A stretch of DNA of 64,000 bases from Isoetes taiwanensis (GCA_021234155.1 JAJEKV010000058.1:6880992-6944991), one strand, 5' to 3'; shown: positions 10,903 to 21,752, numbered from the stretch's first letter. Notes: a model not told the origin generated them from the sequence alone. Numbers and translations are program-made.

Positions 10903-13591
10903 AGTTGCTAAGTCTAGGCTTCTGAAAAACCAACTTATCTCAGTCAAGGATGGAAATGATAACACCATTACTGATCAAAAAGAAATTTCCAACTTTTTCT
11001 GCTCAAATTATGCTAATATTTTCTCCCAGCCCAGAGACAATCATGTCCAAATTGCAGAAGCTAAATCTTTCACTGATCTGGTTGAAAATAATGATCTTCA
11101 CAGTAACATTACCATGACCCCTGCAATGGAGGCTATTCCAAATGCTGAAGAGATTTTCTCCACTTTAAAAAGTCTTGCAAAAGGTAAAAGCCCAGGTCCT
11201 GATGGGTTACCCCCAGAATTTTTTATTACATTTTGGGAAACTCTTAAAGATGACTTCGTGCATATGATCAAAGGTTTCTGGAACTCAAACCACCTTCATC
11301 CTTCTCTCTCATCTGGCCTCATTACTCTAATTCCTAAGGTTGACAATCCTCAATCCTTCTCTGACTGGAGGCCTATTTCTCTGACAAACTCCACTTATAA
11401 GGTCTGTGCCAAAATCATAGCCAACAGGGTCAAATCTCATCTCCAAGGGGTTATCAGCTCGAATCAATCTGCCTTCCTCCCCAACAGATTCATCCTGGAT
11501 AACTACATTGCAGCCATGGAGGGAATGCATTGGAATAATCTTACTAAACAAAACTGCATTTTGCTCAAGCTAGATTTCTCAAAAGCTTTTGACACTGTTA
11601 GATGGAACTTTTTAGAATTCTCTCTTCAAAAGCTTGGCTTCAGTGATAAGATTATTAAGCTTATTTTGGGCTTAAATTCTAGATCTCAATCAAGTGTTCT
11701 TGTCAATGGTTCCCCTGGATATTTTTTCCCTCTTGCTCGAGGTGTGAGACAGGGATGTCCCCTAGCACCATATCTCTTTCTGGCTGTAGCTGAGATGTTA
11801 ACTAGAGTGATCAACTTCCATCAATCCTTGGGGAATATTATTGGACTTAATCTTCCTGACAATACAACCAATCTGTCTATTCTCCAATATGCAGATGACT
11901 CTTTCAGCTTTCTCAAGAATGATCCTAGCATCATTGCCAATTTCCTCCACATCATTCACATCTTTGGAGCTGCTTCTGGCATACAGCTGAACCTTAAAAA
12001 ATGTACCATCATTGGTGGCATGGACACTGATAACATTGCAGGTATCAAATGCATTAGATCAACTGAAACAACAAGCCTTCTAGATATGCCTCTGTCACTC
12101 AATCCTAGTTTAAAAGAGCTATGGTCTCCTATAGTTGCGAGAATCAGAAAGAAATTAGGCAATTATGGCAATTGTCTCTCTCTGGCAGGGAGAACAGTAA
12201 TTGCTAACTCAGTCATTGCTGCCTCTCACATATATTACTCCTCAGCTCTTTTGGCTCCCAAATGCATTTACCAGCAAATTGAGAGAATTGTAAGGAACTT
12301 TATCTGGAAGAATCATCACATGGTTAACTGGAACACTATCACCAGAAGCAAGATACATGGTGGCCTTGGATGCAAAAATTTGATCCTTCAGGGCTATGCC
12401 TTAGCTGGGAAGTACATCTGGAAATCATTATTCAGTCACAACAATCCAGCCATGGTCTTCATTAAATATTGGCTGTCCTGCAGTCATCCCAAGGGGCATC
12501 CTTCCATCAGCCATAGCTTGCCTTCCTCAGCTTTCACAACTTTGAAACCTGCCCCTAATACTTCCCCTCTCATGAAAAGTTTCATTCAGGCTTGGAACAA
12601 GGTTCACAAAACCTTTGATATTTCTGCTATTGAGTACAGTCACTCCAACACAAGTTTATTCTGGAATCCCAATTTCTCCAAAGATAATACTACACCTCTG
12701 GCCATAAACCACCCAAAGCTTTATAAAAAATGGATGTCTTATGGTATTTTGCATCTTGGTGATCTCTGGGAAAACACAAGGTGGATCTCCTGGACCAATC
12801 TTAAAAATCGAATCAGAGGCAGTTCTTCAGATAAAATTGTATACAGATTCATCATGCAAAGAATTGGCAATGTCAACTTTGACCACAATCCTATCACTGC
12901 TGAATGGACCCTCTGTGGTAAACCCAGTTACAATGTATCCAAGGTTTATACTTGTTTAAATAAGCCTCATGTACCTTCCAAATCTAAGATCTATTGGGAC
13001 CTTTCAGATGACACTGCATTCAGACTGTTCAAGAATATCTGGCTCTCCTACTTGCCCCCCAAAATTTCTTATTTTGCATGGTTAATTGCAAATAAAAGTG
13101 TGCCATGTCTGGAAATTATCTCAAGGCACTCCAACTCTGCAACAAATTCAGTTAATCCTTACTGCCCTCTTGGTTGCAGTTATGTTGAATCCATGGAGCA
13201 CATATTTGGCTGTGTAAAGCTTACTAGTTTTTGGGAATGGTTTGAAAATACTTTTCATATAAATTGTCCTGCTACTTTACTTGAATTTATGATGAATGAT
13301 GATGCTTATAAGAATACTTTATGTTGCATTGCATTATGGAATGTCTGGAAGCATAGAAACAGGTGCCAATATGGAGGAAAACAAATATCTATGTTCTGGA
13401 TTAAATCTCAAGTTATATATGACATTGAGATGGTTGCCACCAGTCAAAAACACTTGCATAAAGATGATTTGGATACACAATGGTTAAATATAGGTCAATT
13501 CATAGGAGCTCATAGATTGTTCAAACTAAATTGTCATGATTTACTTACTGACACTCAATGCATTTCTCCTAGATTACATGAGCAGCCTTAG
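10877..13591 (+). CDS. LINE ORF2, reverse transcriptase part
   Basis: Non-LTR reverse transcriptase. Landmarks in order: FFYRVAKSRLLKN, SPGPDGLPPEFF, LITLIPKV, DWRPISLTNSTYK, NQSAFLPNRFILDN, LLKLDFSKAFDTVRW, RGVRQGCPLAPYLF and the catalytic YADD in LQYADDSFSF. A zf-RVT-like region follows (YCPLGCSYVESMEHIFGC). No RNase H domain is visible at the C-terminus, unlike many plant L1 elements. The first codons overlap the endonuclease frame, and the first Met is unlikely to be a real start; the protein should be continuous with the endonuclease. Confidence 0.9.
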   Translation: MGIQDFFYRVAKSRLLKNQLISVKDGNDNTITDQKEISNFFCSNYANIFSQPRDNHVQIAEAKSFTDLVENNDLHSNITMTPAMEAIPNAEEIFSTLKSLAKGKSPGPDGLPPEFFITFWETLKDDFVHMIKGFWNSNHLHPSLSSGLITLIPKVDNPQSFSDWRPISLTNSTYKVCAKIIANRVKSHLQGVISSNQSAFLPNRFILDNYIAAMEGMHWNNLTKQNCILLKLDFSKAFDTVRWNFLEFSLQKLGFSDKIIKLILGLNSRSQSSVLVNGSPGYFFPLARGVRQGCPLAPYLFLAVAEMLTRVINFHQSLGNIIGLNLPDNTTNLSILQYADDSFSFLKNDPSIIANFLHIIHIFGAASGIQLNLKKCTIIGGMDTDNIAGIKCIRSTETTSLLDMPLSLNPSLKELWSPIVARIRKKLGNYGNCLSLAGRTVIANSVIAASHIYYSSALLAPKCIYQQIERIVRNFIWKNHHMVNWNTITRSKIHGGLGCKNLILQGYALAGKYIWKSLFSHNNPAMVFIKYWLSCSHPKGHPSISHSLPSSAFTTLKPAPNTSPLMKSFIQAWNKVHKTFDISAIEYSHSNTSLFWNPNFSKDNTTPLAINHPKLYKKWMSYGILHLGDLWENTRWISWTNLKNRIRGSSSDKIVYRFIMQRIGNVNFDHNPITAEWTLCGKPSYNVSKVYTCLNKPHVPSKSKIYWDLSDDTAFRLFKNIWLSYLPPKISYFAWLIANKSVPCLEIISRHSNSATNSVNPYCPLGCSYVESMEHIFGCVKLTSFWEWFENTFHINCPATLLEFMMNDDAYKNTLCCIALWNVWKHRNRCQYGGKQISMFWIKSQVIYDIEMVATSQKHLHKDDLDTQWLNIGQFIGAHRLFKLNCHDLLTDTQCISPRLHEQP

Positions 13592-14060
13592 CAGAGACTT
13601 TGGTACTTCAGTGGAGCCTGCAGAGTACAGACTTTTTCCAGGGCAGAGGCTTGTACATGACATACAATACACACATGATATGTGGACAGGCACAGTTAGA
13701 GGGATCACGGATATAGATATAATTGACATACCTGATGTAGAATTAGATTGGGCTATGGAGTTCTGCAGAAGCACATACCTAATGCACGAGATATGGTGGT
13801 TCATGGAGAGTAACAGTAGAAGAATGACAAATCAGCAATTTGAGTATTACACGGAATGCTACTACCATCACAGGGGGCTGGCAGATGCATATGGCACCTT
13901 AATAATTCTGATGTCCACTACCAATGCAGACAGGTTGATCACTGAGCTAAATTGGGGAAATGGCAGAACTCTCATACTTCAGCCAAACTTTCGAGCTCAC
14001 TATGAATTCCTAAATTCCTATCACTTTTACATAAATCATCCCACCATCCCAAATCAGTGA
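13536..14060 (+). CDS. Extra 3' ORF of the LINE, 174 aa, unknown
   Basis: An open frame overlapping the last 56 bases of the reverse-transcriptase frame in a different register and ending 227 bases before the poly-A tail. It is rich in Trp, Tyr, His and Asp (for example IIDIPDVELDWAMEF, YYTECYYHHRGLADAYG). It does not show the Asp/Glu pattern of an RNase H domain. Its length and unbroken state argue for recent coding function. An alternative is that it continues ORF2 after an indel near 13560-13590. Confidence 0.55.
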   Translation: MIYLLTLNAFLLDYMSSLSRDFGTSVEPAEYRLFPGQRLVHDIQYTHDMWTGTVRGITDIDIIDIPDVELDWAMEFCRSTYLMHEIWWFMESNSRRMTNQQFEYYTECYYHHRGLADAYGTLIILMSTTNADRLITELNWGNGRTLILQPNFRAHYEFLNSYHFYINHPTIPNQ

Positions 14061-14287
14061 CCAGCACTTATCCCTTTTGGCTTGAAACAGACTAGCATAT
14101 AATGTCTACAGCTTATTAACATCTACTCTTTCTCTGCAGGAACTGCTATGATAAGTGTGTTCACTTATGCTGCCAACACACTCAGTAGCAGCACTATTTT
14201 TTACAGTTCACCACTGCTTTTGTCTATAAAGGTTCACTCACTATGTTGTACCTTTTTCTATAATTAATGAAAAAAACCCCATTCACT

Positions 14288-14310
14288 AAAAAAAAAAAAA
14301 AAAAAAAAAA
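14288..14310 (+). repeat. LINE poly-A tail
   Basis: A run of 23 A directly before TAAAGTTAGTTT, which partly repeats the sequence near 6679-6688. It marks the 3' end of the LINE. Confidence 0.85.
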
Positions 14311-16397
14311 TAAAGTTAGTTTAATATTATACCCCCCTTATACATTAAAGTCACATTTTATATCTTCATACTCTTATACGTACTTTGCCCTAAACTTTAT
14401 CTCTGTATATAAACTTCTCATTGTTGACACTTCTCCCATCTAATTCTATTATAGTCTTTTACATGTTATCTCATGTTTTTCTATAAGCATGGCCATGCTA
14501 TTTTCGTGTGTGTTATCTGAATTCTATGTGTACCTTATCATCAAGGAAACATTCGTGGGATGGAAACAGTGTTGACGTGCTTCCATCCCAGGAATGCTCT
14601 TTGGATGATCTTTCCTGTAATGTGGAATGAACTTAGTTGTATTTATGCAGCCAAAGATGCAGGTAATGCCAAGAATCGAGTAAATGCCAAGAATGTTGGA
14701 CCAACTTCCACTACAGTGGTAAACTCTTTCACAATAACATACTAATGAATGACAGAAAGCCATATCAACAATGGTAGCAAACTCTGGTATTCCACTAATG
14801 GAGATAATTTAGATTAGATATTAGGTATGTTGCATAATTGCCAAATTTCGAAATTGATTGACCGCAGGTAAAGGCCAAGAGTTGGGAAATTAGTTCTTTT
14901 TATTTGTTAAGGATTCGTGATAATGGAATTGTTATGAACCAAAATTTTTAGTCCTAAACACTTCGATTCATATTCACATAAACCATCAGAGTACACAGAA
15001 CAAGTACACAGAACAAGTACTATCTCCCACGAGGCTATATACATGAAGGACACGTGTACAGAGATACAAGATGACAATACAAGATAACAATATATACACG
15101 TAGTCCTGCCAGCTATCAAACAGCTTGCACATGGTTCCACGAGTTAGTAGCATGCATAAGAGTTATCTAGTAAAGTCAACATAAAGCAATGACCGACTGA
15201 CAACAACAACATACATATGGAATCCACCACATGCAACATAGCATCTGGCATGCAGATGCTCCCCACCATATCTAGATAGTACATCGTCTAGAACACCCAC
15301 GCTGGTGGATCCAATGTAAAAGGATAAAACTGCAAGCAAAGGGATAAAACTGCAAGCATCACGAGAACTTAGATTGCTAGACTATTGGTTCCACCTACCA
15401 CCGTCCCATATGTGACGTTCCAGCACAATACACGATAGGGATACATATATTATACTGCCACATCACTCGTACATGTCGCTCTTGACGACATGGACTTGGC
15501 GACCGTAAAGGGTTGCACCCTAGGGGGCAACTTGTTATGTTGCACATGCCCTTTAACATGTGCATATAACCCCATTTTGTCACATGGCAAAGCCCCACAT
15601 GACCTTTTAGACCCTAACCCTAAAAGAGTCATGTAAAAGAGACTAGAACTCGAAACTTGCCTTTCTCGGATTCCAGTCTCCAAGAGCTGACCAAGCGCTT
15701 GCACCATTCCTGCCTACTAGATGCCGTGAAGTCTGCTTTACGTAACAGATCTCCCGAATTCGTTCATCTTCTTCCTGATCGATAGCACGCCGTCCATGGA
15801 GCTAGAGCGAGCCAAGGATCCGGTAGGTGGTCATTCTGTTGTGCAATGCTGACTTCCAATCCGGCATTAAGCCGAGTTGGTATGTTAGTTTAGCCTTAGA
15901 GGCCTATAGATTCCGAGATCTCAGCCTCTAATGAAAGAACCTAACCATGTATGTTAGATAAATAGATTAGATGATATTCTATTTTTCTGTTCTATGGATG
16001 ATTATGGTTGATCTCTGTGAGCTCCTATGTACTGGGAAGGGGGGTAGAGACCCTAAAGGCTTTAGTAGATTATGCACCTAGTTAGCCATCATAATTCCCA
16101 ATTACTGTGGCCTGTGCATAAGAGCCCGCCTGGCTGTGGGTGGCAGGGCTAGACCGGCATATAAGGAGGACATGTCCAGTTATAGACTGATCCCTCTGGT
16201 GTGTAAAGCCTACCAGGGATCTTAACGGGATAGGCCTGATGGCTTGCCCATCTTGGAGATAACAATCCAAGCAGAAGCATTGAAAAATGGGAATTTTTTT
16301 TTCCTCATCTTAGAATAATAAGTAAGCTAGTAATAGTTAGCAAAAGTAAAATTGAAAATTTTAATAAAACCTGAAAATTTTGGCCACTAGAAAGTGC
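14311..16397. other. No gene supported
   Basis: AT-rich to mixed sequence with stops in every frame. ACAGAACAAGTAC is duplicated near 14996-15018 and AAAGGATAAAACTGCAAGCA near 15319-15357. ATGGAGCTAGAGCGAGCC at about 15796 is followed by GGTAGGTGG, which could be a decayed first exon and donor site. Nothing else is supported. Confidence 0.4.
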
Positions 16398-16466
16398 CTA
16401 CTCACAGAGTGCACCTTGGGCCTTACCTAAACTTTAGCTCTAGCCTCTCGCGCACTGTGTGAATAG
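16398..16466. repeat. 69-nt hairpin repeat, copy 1
   Basis: Starts CTACTCACAGAGTGC and ends GCGCACTGTGTGAATAG, nearly inverted ends. The centre GGCCTTACCTAAACTTTAG is shared with the other copies. Confidence 0.75.
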
Positions 16467-16608
16467 TCGACATTGTTCACCAAGAAATATAGACAATTAA
16501 GGTAATCTGATAGCATAAGAGGCTGAAAATCAAATTCTAAGCTAGGAAAACCTGTCATACCCCTAAGAATATGTCTAAAAAACATAAATTTAAGTTAAGA
16601 AAGAGTGA

Positions 16609-16677
16609 TTACTCACAGAGTGTGGCTAGGACCTTATCTAAATATTAGCTTCAGCCTCCAGCGCACTGTGTGAGTAG
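16609..16677. repeat. 69-nt hairpin repeat, copy 2
   Basis: Starts TTACTCACAGAGTG and ends GCGCACTGTGTGAGTAG. Lies 211 bases after copy 1 and about 110 bases before a TATA-like box. Confidence 0.75.
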
Positions 16678-16900
16678 TAGGAGTAAATTTTGACTTAGGG
16701 AACCAAATATTTCAAGCCAACAAATAATGATGTTCTAAATAGTTAGATGACACGAAAATTATAAGTGAAAACCCTAGGATCCCAAGCCCTATAAATAGAC
16801 CCTTAGGGTACGTCATTTGTACTCTTCCCCTCCAACTGTCGAGCTCCGGCCTGTAAGCCGATTTTAGGGCACCTGTGAGGCGATCAAGGCAATAGAAGGT

Positions 16901-17640
16901 ATGGCTCGCACCAAACAAATGATCAGAGTAGTTATGGAAGACGGATCCAGCAGAGTCCAAATTCTTGCTGCTAAACAGAGGCGAGGGAGGCCCGGAAATG
17001 CGGAAGAATTGAAGATTTCTAAAATCCCGATCAAGAGCAACAAAACACAGAGCATGAAGAATAGGGACGAGAATAGGAAGACCAAGGCCAACAAAACTAG
17101 CAACAGACCCCGAAATCCAACATGATGAGAACACGCCGATGAGGACCAAGACCAACAAACTGCAGAGAGGGAGGCTCGTCGCCTACGGAGGATTAACAAG
17201 AGGAAAAGAGAAGAGAAGAAACAAAGATTTGCAGAGAGGGAAGAACTTACCTGACAGAGGGCCGAGAAGGGCAAGGACCCAGTTCCGGGAAAGGCGCCTG
17301 CAAGGAAGACAAAGAAAACCCCCAACAAGGGGGTGAAGGTTATAGAGAGAGAACCCGACCAACTACCCCTGTCATCAGACACTGAGTCAGATGATGATGC
17401 TTGGAGGATAACCCTGCCATACACAAGCAACAAGACCCTCAAATCCAGGTAATGAGGAAGCAAACAATGAAGAACTAGAGGCACCACCTCCGTACCCAGC
17501 CTGGCCTAAAGCAGATGCAGACCCCAAGAAGCCAAATAAGCCGAGAGGGGAGTCGTATGTACTCAAGCATGAGCGAGAGTACAAGAAGGAGATGGCGGAG
17601 TACAAGAAGTACATGAAGATGTACGAGGCTTATGACAAGT
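16901..17640 (+). pseudogene. Broken Lys/Arg-rich ORF of the Ty3 element, unrecognised
   Basis: Starts MARTKQMIRVVMEDG at 16901 after a TATA-like box and runs with frame changes into very basic, charged segments (EREARRLRRINKRKREEKK) and an acidic patch (LSSDTESDDDAW), then a Tyr/Lys-rich helical stretch (KKEMAEYKKYMKMYEAYDK). At least two stops or frameshifts interrupt it (near 17123, 17250 and 17450). The charge suggests nucleic-acid binding. No family is recognised; some Ty3 elements carry an extra ORF upstream of gag. Confidence 0.45.
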
Positions 17641-17666
17641 AGTACCAGCAAAACAAGGTTCGGTAT

Positions 17667-18038
17667 GTGGAAGGAGGATGGCTCACGAAGGATAACACCC
17701 TAAAGCCACCCCCGGAAAGACCAGCACCACTGAAGAAGACCATGAAGAGCAGCAGAGACTCGTACTTCGTGAAAGCTACCCAGGAGATTCGACACTTTCA
17801 AAGGAGCTATGGACTTCTGATACTACGCGCCGCCTTTGCAAGTTTGATACGTGAGATCTTGCATGAGTTCGACAAGACCAAGCGAGTAATAGACGATATG
17901 TTGCTCGCATTACATAAAGCAGTGGAGCAGAAGCTGGTTCAGCATTTTGAAGATTCTCTAGCATGTGCTCTTCATGCTAAGAGAGTAACTTGCATGCCTA
18001 CGAAGTTAGCTAGATTCATCAAGAAGGAGGACTGCTAG
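17667..18038 (+). CDS. Unrecognised 123-aa ORF, probably 3' part of the preceding broken ORF
   Basis: Continues the theme of the upstream ORF after a stop. The predicted protein is helical (SRDSYFVKATQEIRHFQ, EILHEFDKTKRVIDDMLLALHKAVEQ) and ends in a Lys/Asp/Cys tail. It may not start at its own Met. It ends about 130 bases before the second pair of hairpin repeats, so it closes the first unit. Confidence 0.4.
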   Translation: MEGGWLTKDNTLKPPPERPAPLKKTMKSSRDSYFVKATQEIRHFQRSYGLLILRAAFASLIREILHEFDKTKRVIDDMLLALHKAVEQKLVQHFEDSLACALHAKRVTCMPTKLARFIKKEDC

Positions 18039-18169
18039 ATTGTGTAGAAAAATTTTTGTAATACAAAAGTTAGTTAATATAAATTATGTATTGCTATAAT
18101 GCCTTTAATTTGGTCATAATAGTAGCATGCATTTTTTGTTTTAGTTAAATCGAACAAAATGGAGCCCCA

Positions 18170-18237
18170 CTACTCACAGGTGCGCCCAGGGCCTTACCTA
18201 AAATTTAGGTCGAGCCTCTCGCACACTGTGTGAGTAT
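18170..18237. repeat. 69-nt hairpin repeat, copy 3
   Basis: Starts CTACTCACAGGTGCG and ends CACACTGTGTGAGTA. The centre GGGCCTTACCTAAAATTTAG matches copy 1. Confidence 0.75.
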
Positions 18238-18372
18238 TCATCCCTAGAAGTGCCCCATAACACATTCAAAACAAGAAAATGAAGGCATATCCTAGGTTAA
18301 CTCCTCGAGATGAGCAAGATTCTGCCTTCATACCAAACTTTTAGAGTCATTTAGGACCCAAACAAGCATCCA

Positions 18373-18440
18373 CTACTTACAAAATGTGCTTAGGGCCTTA
18401 GCTAAAAATTAGGTCGGGCCTCTCGCGCATTGTGTGAGTG
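18373..18440. repeat. 69-nt hairpin repeat, copy 4
   Basis: Starts CTACTTACAAAATGTGC and ends GCGCATTGTGTGAGTG, the most diverged copy. Lies 203 bases after copy 3 and about 180 bases before the second TATA-like box. Confidence 0.7.
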
Positions 18441-18792
18441 GTCAGAGTTTAAATTGCCATAACTTACTCAAAACACCTCCAAATTAGATGAAACATATTG
18501 CAATAGGACCATTAGAAAGTCTTCTGCATGATCACAACCTCAAACTACTCGAGAAACACCGAATCAGACCTTAAAATGATAGATTTTCCCAAACCCTAAA
18601 AATCTCAAAATTAAGGTTTTGCCTATATATACACACATAACCCTCATTTGCAACCTACAATTTCACTTCTCACTCCAAGGCAATTTTTTCTGATCACTGA
18701 GGCACTCCTACATCTGTTTTGTAACCCCATTCACCTTAGTATCATGGCCACTTCATCTTTCTGATACAGCGCCACTGCTCATGTAGCTGAAG

Positions 18793-19341
18793 TTGACATC
18801 AAATCAGTCTTCTCAGTTTTTCAGAAAACAATTTGATGTAGATTCTGCGATAGATGCTATCCCATTTTACCAAGAGGTCATACGAGAGTTCCAGACAAAA
18901 GTAGGTCCTTTCTTGCTAGAGCTTCCCCCATGCATAGGGTATTTTGCACCAAAGGCATCTCTTCAAGCCGCCTTGAGCGATGTTCCCAACATTGCTAAGT
19001 ACCTAGACAATAAGGTTGCTCGCATGTCAGACTATATGACTATGACAGTAAATAGGAAAAGATACTTCTCCTATACCACTGCTGTAGCTATATTCTTGTT
19101 TCATAGAGCCCAAACCCAAATAGGAGAACCCTCTATCCAGCCATCGAACATAGAGCCCCTTGCCTCCATAGCAAAAGGTCAGTTACTTCTAGAATATGAA
19201 GGCTCAGAACCGGAGGAAAAAGAAGAAGGAGGGCACGACTATGACGTTGAAGACCTCGTCGAAGTTGGCACCATCCAAAACGACAACAAACTGAGCAGGA
19301 ACTTCAGAGTTTCGACGAAGACCTGCAGACGACAAGGATAG
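18793..19341 (+). CDS. Unrecognised 182-aa ORF of the Ty3 element
   Basis: Follows the second hairpin pair and a TATA-like box. The first 130 residues look globular (FQTKVGPFLLELPPCIGYF, MTMTVNRKRYFSYTTAVAIF); an acidic stretch follows (EYEGSEPEEKEEGGHDYD). It could be the N-terminal part of gag, since the recognisable gag lies 1.3 kb downstream with broken frames between (19350-20200). No family is recognised. Confidence 0.45.
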   Translation: MTSNQSSQFFRKQFDVDSAIDAIPFYQEVIREFQTKVGPFLLELPPCIGYFAPKASLQAALSDVPNIAKYLDNKVARMSDYMTMTVNRKRYFSYTTAVAIFLFHRAQTQIGEPSIQPSNIEPLASIAKGQLLLEYEGSEPEEKEEGGHDYDVEDLVEVGTIQNDNKLSRNFRVSTKTCRRQG

Positions 19342-20671
19342 ATCCCCCACTCAGGTTAGGCATCACAAGCTTAACCCCGATCATGATCGAAGGATAGGAG
19401 TATCTTCTACTGCACGACATCAAGAACCTTCAGAGTGCAGAGATCGAGGATATAGGGTAGACGAGCTCTTGCATCTTCTATGCCAACAATCCGATCTTGA
19501 TGACTTCATCGACCGGGAGACTCAAGACATCCCCGTTAATATACAAAAAGCCAACACCCATATGGGCCAATCAACTTCAGACATGGAAGCCTACAACAAC
19601 ATCCGTCAACTTATGACCCAACAAGAGCTGCCTTCAGAAGAAGAATTCATCGCCATTCAAGAACGGATGGGCATCCGGGGCAAAACAACGAGTGCCCTCC
19701 TACCTAGTTCCTGATCACCGACTCCAACCAGCATCAGCTTCAGGTCCATGCTAGCAGATTATAAGGACTTGACGGCACCCCCAGTAGATAATTACGCGGG
19801 GAGACGACAAGGCATTTAGATACTATCTCCCATTCCGACGGAAGGATAACAGTGATCCACCAGCAATTCAGCCCATGGAGAGAAGGAGTGTTCATGCTGA
19901 TTGCTCTTTCAGGAATTGGTAGACATGCGCGATTGCCTCAGAATATTGACCTATCATACTAGTGAAGAAAACAATAGCCTTGAGCATCTTCAACTTTGCG
20001 GTTCCCTACCGACGACAAAGTAGGCTTGTCGTTACTGCGGACTACACCTCCGACCCGGGTGGAAGAGTTAGTAACAGCCATGCAAGGTGGGGCACCCACG
20101 ATTTTTCTCAGGAACTTGGGACGTACAGTTGGTATAGCCCAAGTAAAGAAGTTCTTGGAGGATCATCCAGCATATCAGAGATTCCAAGAATAGTTTAAGC
20201 TTCCTTCTCAATTATTGTAATAACGTACTTATCTTATGAATATAGTTTGTTGGCATTATAAATGTTCTTTTATATAATTTTATCCGCACAAATCATCAAA
20301 CACAATCAATGCAATAACAAACAAAAGCTAATCATAAGAGTTGCAATGTAATGTGTATGCAGCTAGAGCGCCAAGGACTGTAGAGCAGCATTGACGTCAT
20401 TGGGACGAAAATACTCTGGCCTGACAATTCCAGCCAAGGAACCTTTACCAAGAGTTCGAAGTGCAGATCCCTGAAGAATAGATATCCTGGATGAGATCAG
20501 AGATCCAGGAGATAAAAGCCTTATTGGCAGAAAGAGCAGCCATTGCACCGGATTAGAACATCCAATTACCCCAGGCACCTGCTCAGAGAACAGATGAGGG
20601 AAAGAAGAGGAATCGGAGAACGAGATCCCCCAGCACAGAATCCCCCGACTCGGAATTAGAGGAACAGGACA
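19342..20671 (+). pseudogene. Degenerate linker coding region of the Ty3 element
   Basis: Short frames such as 19469-19714 (Gln/Asp/Glu-rich) and 19996-20193 (ending KKFLEDHPAYQRFQE) fit a frameshifted polyprotein between the 18.8-kb ORF and gag. AT-rich non-coding sequence near 20200-20340 interrupts it. Confidence 0.35.
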
Positions 20672-21094
20672 ATGATCAGCAAGACTGTCGGGACGGTCGG
20701 AACCGAGATAATAACAAAAAAGGGGCCGACTATTAAAAGAAAGTCGACTCCGCACTCAGGAATGGAAGCCAAAGCCTGGTTGGATGAGATGAGAGAGTGT
20801 GGGAATGCCTATGGCATGAAGGACAAAGACAAGAGCAGAGTGGATATAATTATGCTCAAAGAAGCAACCAGAATTTGGTGGAAGGGCTTTGCCAAAGCCC
20901 ATGGGCTGAGCAGGGACAGCTGCAAGTTTAAGAAATTTTTCAAGGCATTTAAGCGTCATTACGTACCGAGGGAACACAAATGCCACATGATACAACAGTT
21001 TTACAGATTGGAACATGGCAATAAGACGGCGCAAAAATACACCGAAGAATTCATGAGACTGAGGTTGTGTGTGCCAAAGTTACAGTGGGCTTGA
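20672..21094 (+). CDS. Ty3/gypsy gag (capsid) fragment
   Basis: Retrotrans_gag-like capsid sequence: AWLDEMRECGNAYGMKD, EATRIWWKGFAKAHG and KHCHM-type spacing followed by QQFYRLEHGNKTAQKYTEEFMRL, the usual W..F...F...Y...F..L pattern of gypsy gag. It forms the capsid that packages element RNA. The frame ends early in a TGA. Downstream sequence to about 21380 continues gag with breaks. Confidence 0.75.
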   Translation: MISKTVGTVGTEIITKKGPTIKRKSTPHSGMEAKAWLDEMRECGNAYGMKDKDKSRVDIIMLKEATRIWWKGFAKAHGLSRDSCKFKKFFKAFKRHYVPREHKCHMIQQFYRLEHGNKTAQKYTEEFMRLRLCVPKLQWA

Positions 21095-21385
21095 ATGATG
21101 ACATCAGGAAGCTTGTGAGAGCTATCAACCCTAGAATAGTGTCAGAAGCAGAGTCCAAGGCCTTGAGCCTATAAGGAACATGTCCCCAGAGCAGCGGACA
21201 ATAGTAACAATACTATCAGGATAAGGGGAAAGCTACTGAAAGGTATAGTCCGAGAGCAACAAGTCTAACACCTGCTAGACCACAATACAATGCAAACAAT
21301 GGAAAGCAGGACAAGAAGCAAGTCACTTTCAAGGATAAAGGGTAAGTGGGAAGTTCAAACTACTCCAAAACAGTGAAGCAGTTCG

Positions 21386-21752
21386 TGCAGTCCATCCCGA
21401 AAGAGGAAAGGCAAGAATGTATAGAAAAGCAGTTGTGCTTTAGGTGCTTCCAACCGGGGTATCGGACGCACAACTGTCCTTTTGTGATGAACGTGACACT
21501 AGAGAGCTAGGAGGATGGGAGATACCCCCGGAACACGATGACAAAGAAGTTTGCGACTACATCCAGGGTGAATATCACATCCTTACGGCCATTGACTCCG
21601 AGAATGCCGGGAGTCAATATCAGGTCATTTCAATATTAGAGAAAGTCAAAGCCAAACCTTTCATAGTGTTGATAGACACGGGAAGTACCCAATTTTGCTT
21701 CCCCAAGAATGGTAGAAATGTTGAAGCTGAAACCCTTGAAGTCCAAGCCTAG
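21386..21752 (+). CDS. Ty3 nucleocapsid zinc knuckle and aspartic protease fragment
   Basis: One frame over 21386-21490 reads CFRCFQPGYRTHNC, a C-x2-C-x4-[H]-x4-C knuckle in which the usual His is Tyr. The frame shifts and continues at 21444-21752, where IVLIDTGSTQFCF supplies the DTG active site of a retroviral-type protease. Both would belong to one gag-pol protein. The His-to-Tyr change and frame break suggest inactivity. Confidence 0.65.

Larger units (their letters stand above)
6690..14310 (+). mobile_element. Plant L1-type LINE with poly-A tail and possible target duplication
   Basis: In order: ORF1-like protein with Cys/His motif, AP endonuclease, reverse transcriptase with C-terminal zf-RVT-like region, a third ORF, a short 3' UTR and a 23-A tail (14288-14310). 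AAAGTTAGTT follows the tail (from 14312) and also occurs at about 6679-6688, a candidate target duplication that would place the 5' end near 6690. A 507-bp MITE interrupts it at 8968-9474. ORF2 has a one-base frame break and ORF1 an ambiguous 3' end, so this copy is probably inactive but fairly young. The 5' boundary is less certain than the 3' end. Confidence 0.85.
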
